The notes beneath the pieces were generated by a model. It was not told the DNA's origin, did not search any database, and saw only the letters and a program-made list of their open reading frames with translations. Positions 63,735-64,000 of a stretch of DNA of 64,000 nt are shown here, piece after piece. This DNA comes from Fidelibacterota bacterium (GTDB lineage Bacteria; Pseudomonadota; Alphaproteobacteria; Rhodospirillales; Rhodospirillaceae), in contig CANJMF010000002.1 in assembly GCA_947475895.1 (NCBI GenBank), positions 369,504 through 433,503 on the forward strand, given 5' to 3'. Every line of letters begins with the position of its first letter. Within the stretch, counting starts at the first letter, position 1. The translations under genes were made by a program, and so were the position numbers.

Positions 63735-64000
63735 ATGAATTTGAGCTGCAAGACCAACCGTCTTAATATGATGCTGTCGACCACTGCCATTACGACAGCC
63801 CTCGCGATTGTCGCAGGCTCGCAAGCACCCGCTCTCGCCGCGGCAGCGCCACAAACCGCCGAACAGGCGCCTGTTGAAGAAATCGTCGTCACCGGTTCGC
63901 GCATCGTTCGCGAAGGGTACGAAGCGCCAACGCCCCTGACGGTCGTCGGAGCGGAACAGCTTGAAAAAGCCGCGGACTCCAACATCGCCAACATGCTGGC
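63735..64000 (+). CDS. TonB-dependent receptor, 5' part
   Basis: At least 88 residues, cut by the window edge. The ATG at 63735 has GGGGGG upstream. Signal peptide about 1-36 (ALAAAA); TonB box EEIVVTGSRI near 48; the plug starts at APTPLTVVGAEQLEKAA. Outer-membrane importer; substrate unknown. Confidence 0.9.
   Translation, partial: MNLSCKTNRLNMMLSTTAITTALAIVAGSQAPALAAAAPQTAEQAPVEEIVVTGSRIVREGYEAPTPLTVVGAEQLEKAADSNIANML

Noticed and set aside
1..64000. CRISPR arrays, insertion sequences, prophage genes
   Set aside because: No regularly spaced repeats, no transposase or integrase translation, and no phage structural genes seen.

Overview
The window is 64 kb of GC-rich bacterial chromosome with the gene content and gene order of an alphaproteobacterium. 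The main signs are a PopZ-type polar organiser next to valS and tolC, the run argS / SPOR / nagZ / M50 protease / scpA / scpB / tatABC / serS / surE / pcm / LysM-M23, the yajC-secD-secF-Mth938 block, and dgt close to erpA. I cannot name the genus. An uncultured or lightly sampled lineage (Rhizomicrobium/Micropepsaceae-like or a Rhodospirillales relative) would fit.

Layout. 0-4.5 kb: two tandem exported tannase/feruloyl-esterase-family genes and a membrane protein. 4.5-8.7 kb: ssb and uvrA (DNA repair) around a small exported protein. 8.7-9.5 kb: an AT-rich, frameshifted DUF6602 / PD-(D/E)xK-like gene, probably acquired. 9.6-12 kb: small exported proteins, a TonB-C protein and a tandem pair of unrecognised paralogues. 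12-14.7 kb: eutB-eutC with a GFA-family gene and no eutA or microcompartment genes. 14.7-19.1 kb: mostly small regulatory and envelope proteins (cNMP-binding, lipoproteins, BON, receiver-only, DUF4170). 19.2-25.4 kb: trmFO, a squalene/phytoene-synthase-like (NDUFAF6-type) protein, a PuuD-like membrane protein, a Mth938 (NDUFAF3-type) protein, secF, secD and yajC. 25.6-41.6 kb: the housekeeping run, read leftwards from dgt to the LysM/M23 endopeptidase. It covers nucleotide pools, tRNA charging, cell-wall turnover, chromosome condensation, Tat export and repair of damaged proteins. A PhzF-family gene and an exported HpcH/HpaI aldolase-like gene appear to be insertions into it. 41.8-55.5 kb: an accessory stretch with a Gln/Asn-rich protein, a hemerythrin with a histone-H1-like tail, erpA, xthA, an APH-type kinase, two secreted VTCD-ending paralogues, an autotransporter, an RcnB/glycine-zipper protein, a SPINDLY/O-GlcNAc-transferase gene split at a C7 tract, and two methyltransferases. 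55.5-62.6 kb: valS, popZ, tolC, an MFS transporter and a second Pcm-like gene. 62.7-64 kb: tRNA-Cys, tRNA-Asn, a DUF1328 gene overlapping a 59-codon ORF, and the start of a TonB-dependent receptor that runs off the end.

I did not find a CRISPR array, a transposase, a prophage or a recognisable multi-gene novel system. The best leads are small: the homopolymer-split O-GlcNAc-transferase-like gene, an Arg-rich mini-ORF just upstream of argS, the overlapping DUF1328/59-codon pair, the Gln/Asn-rich protein, and the broken DUF6602 gene. Two separate single-base homopolymer frameshifts in one window also raise the possibility of residual assembly error, so those two should be verified first.
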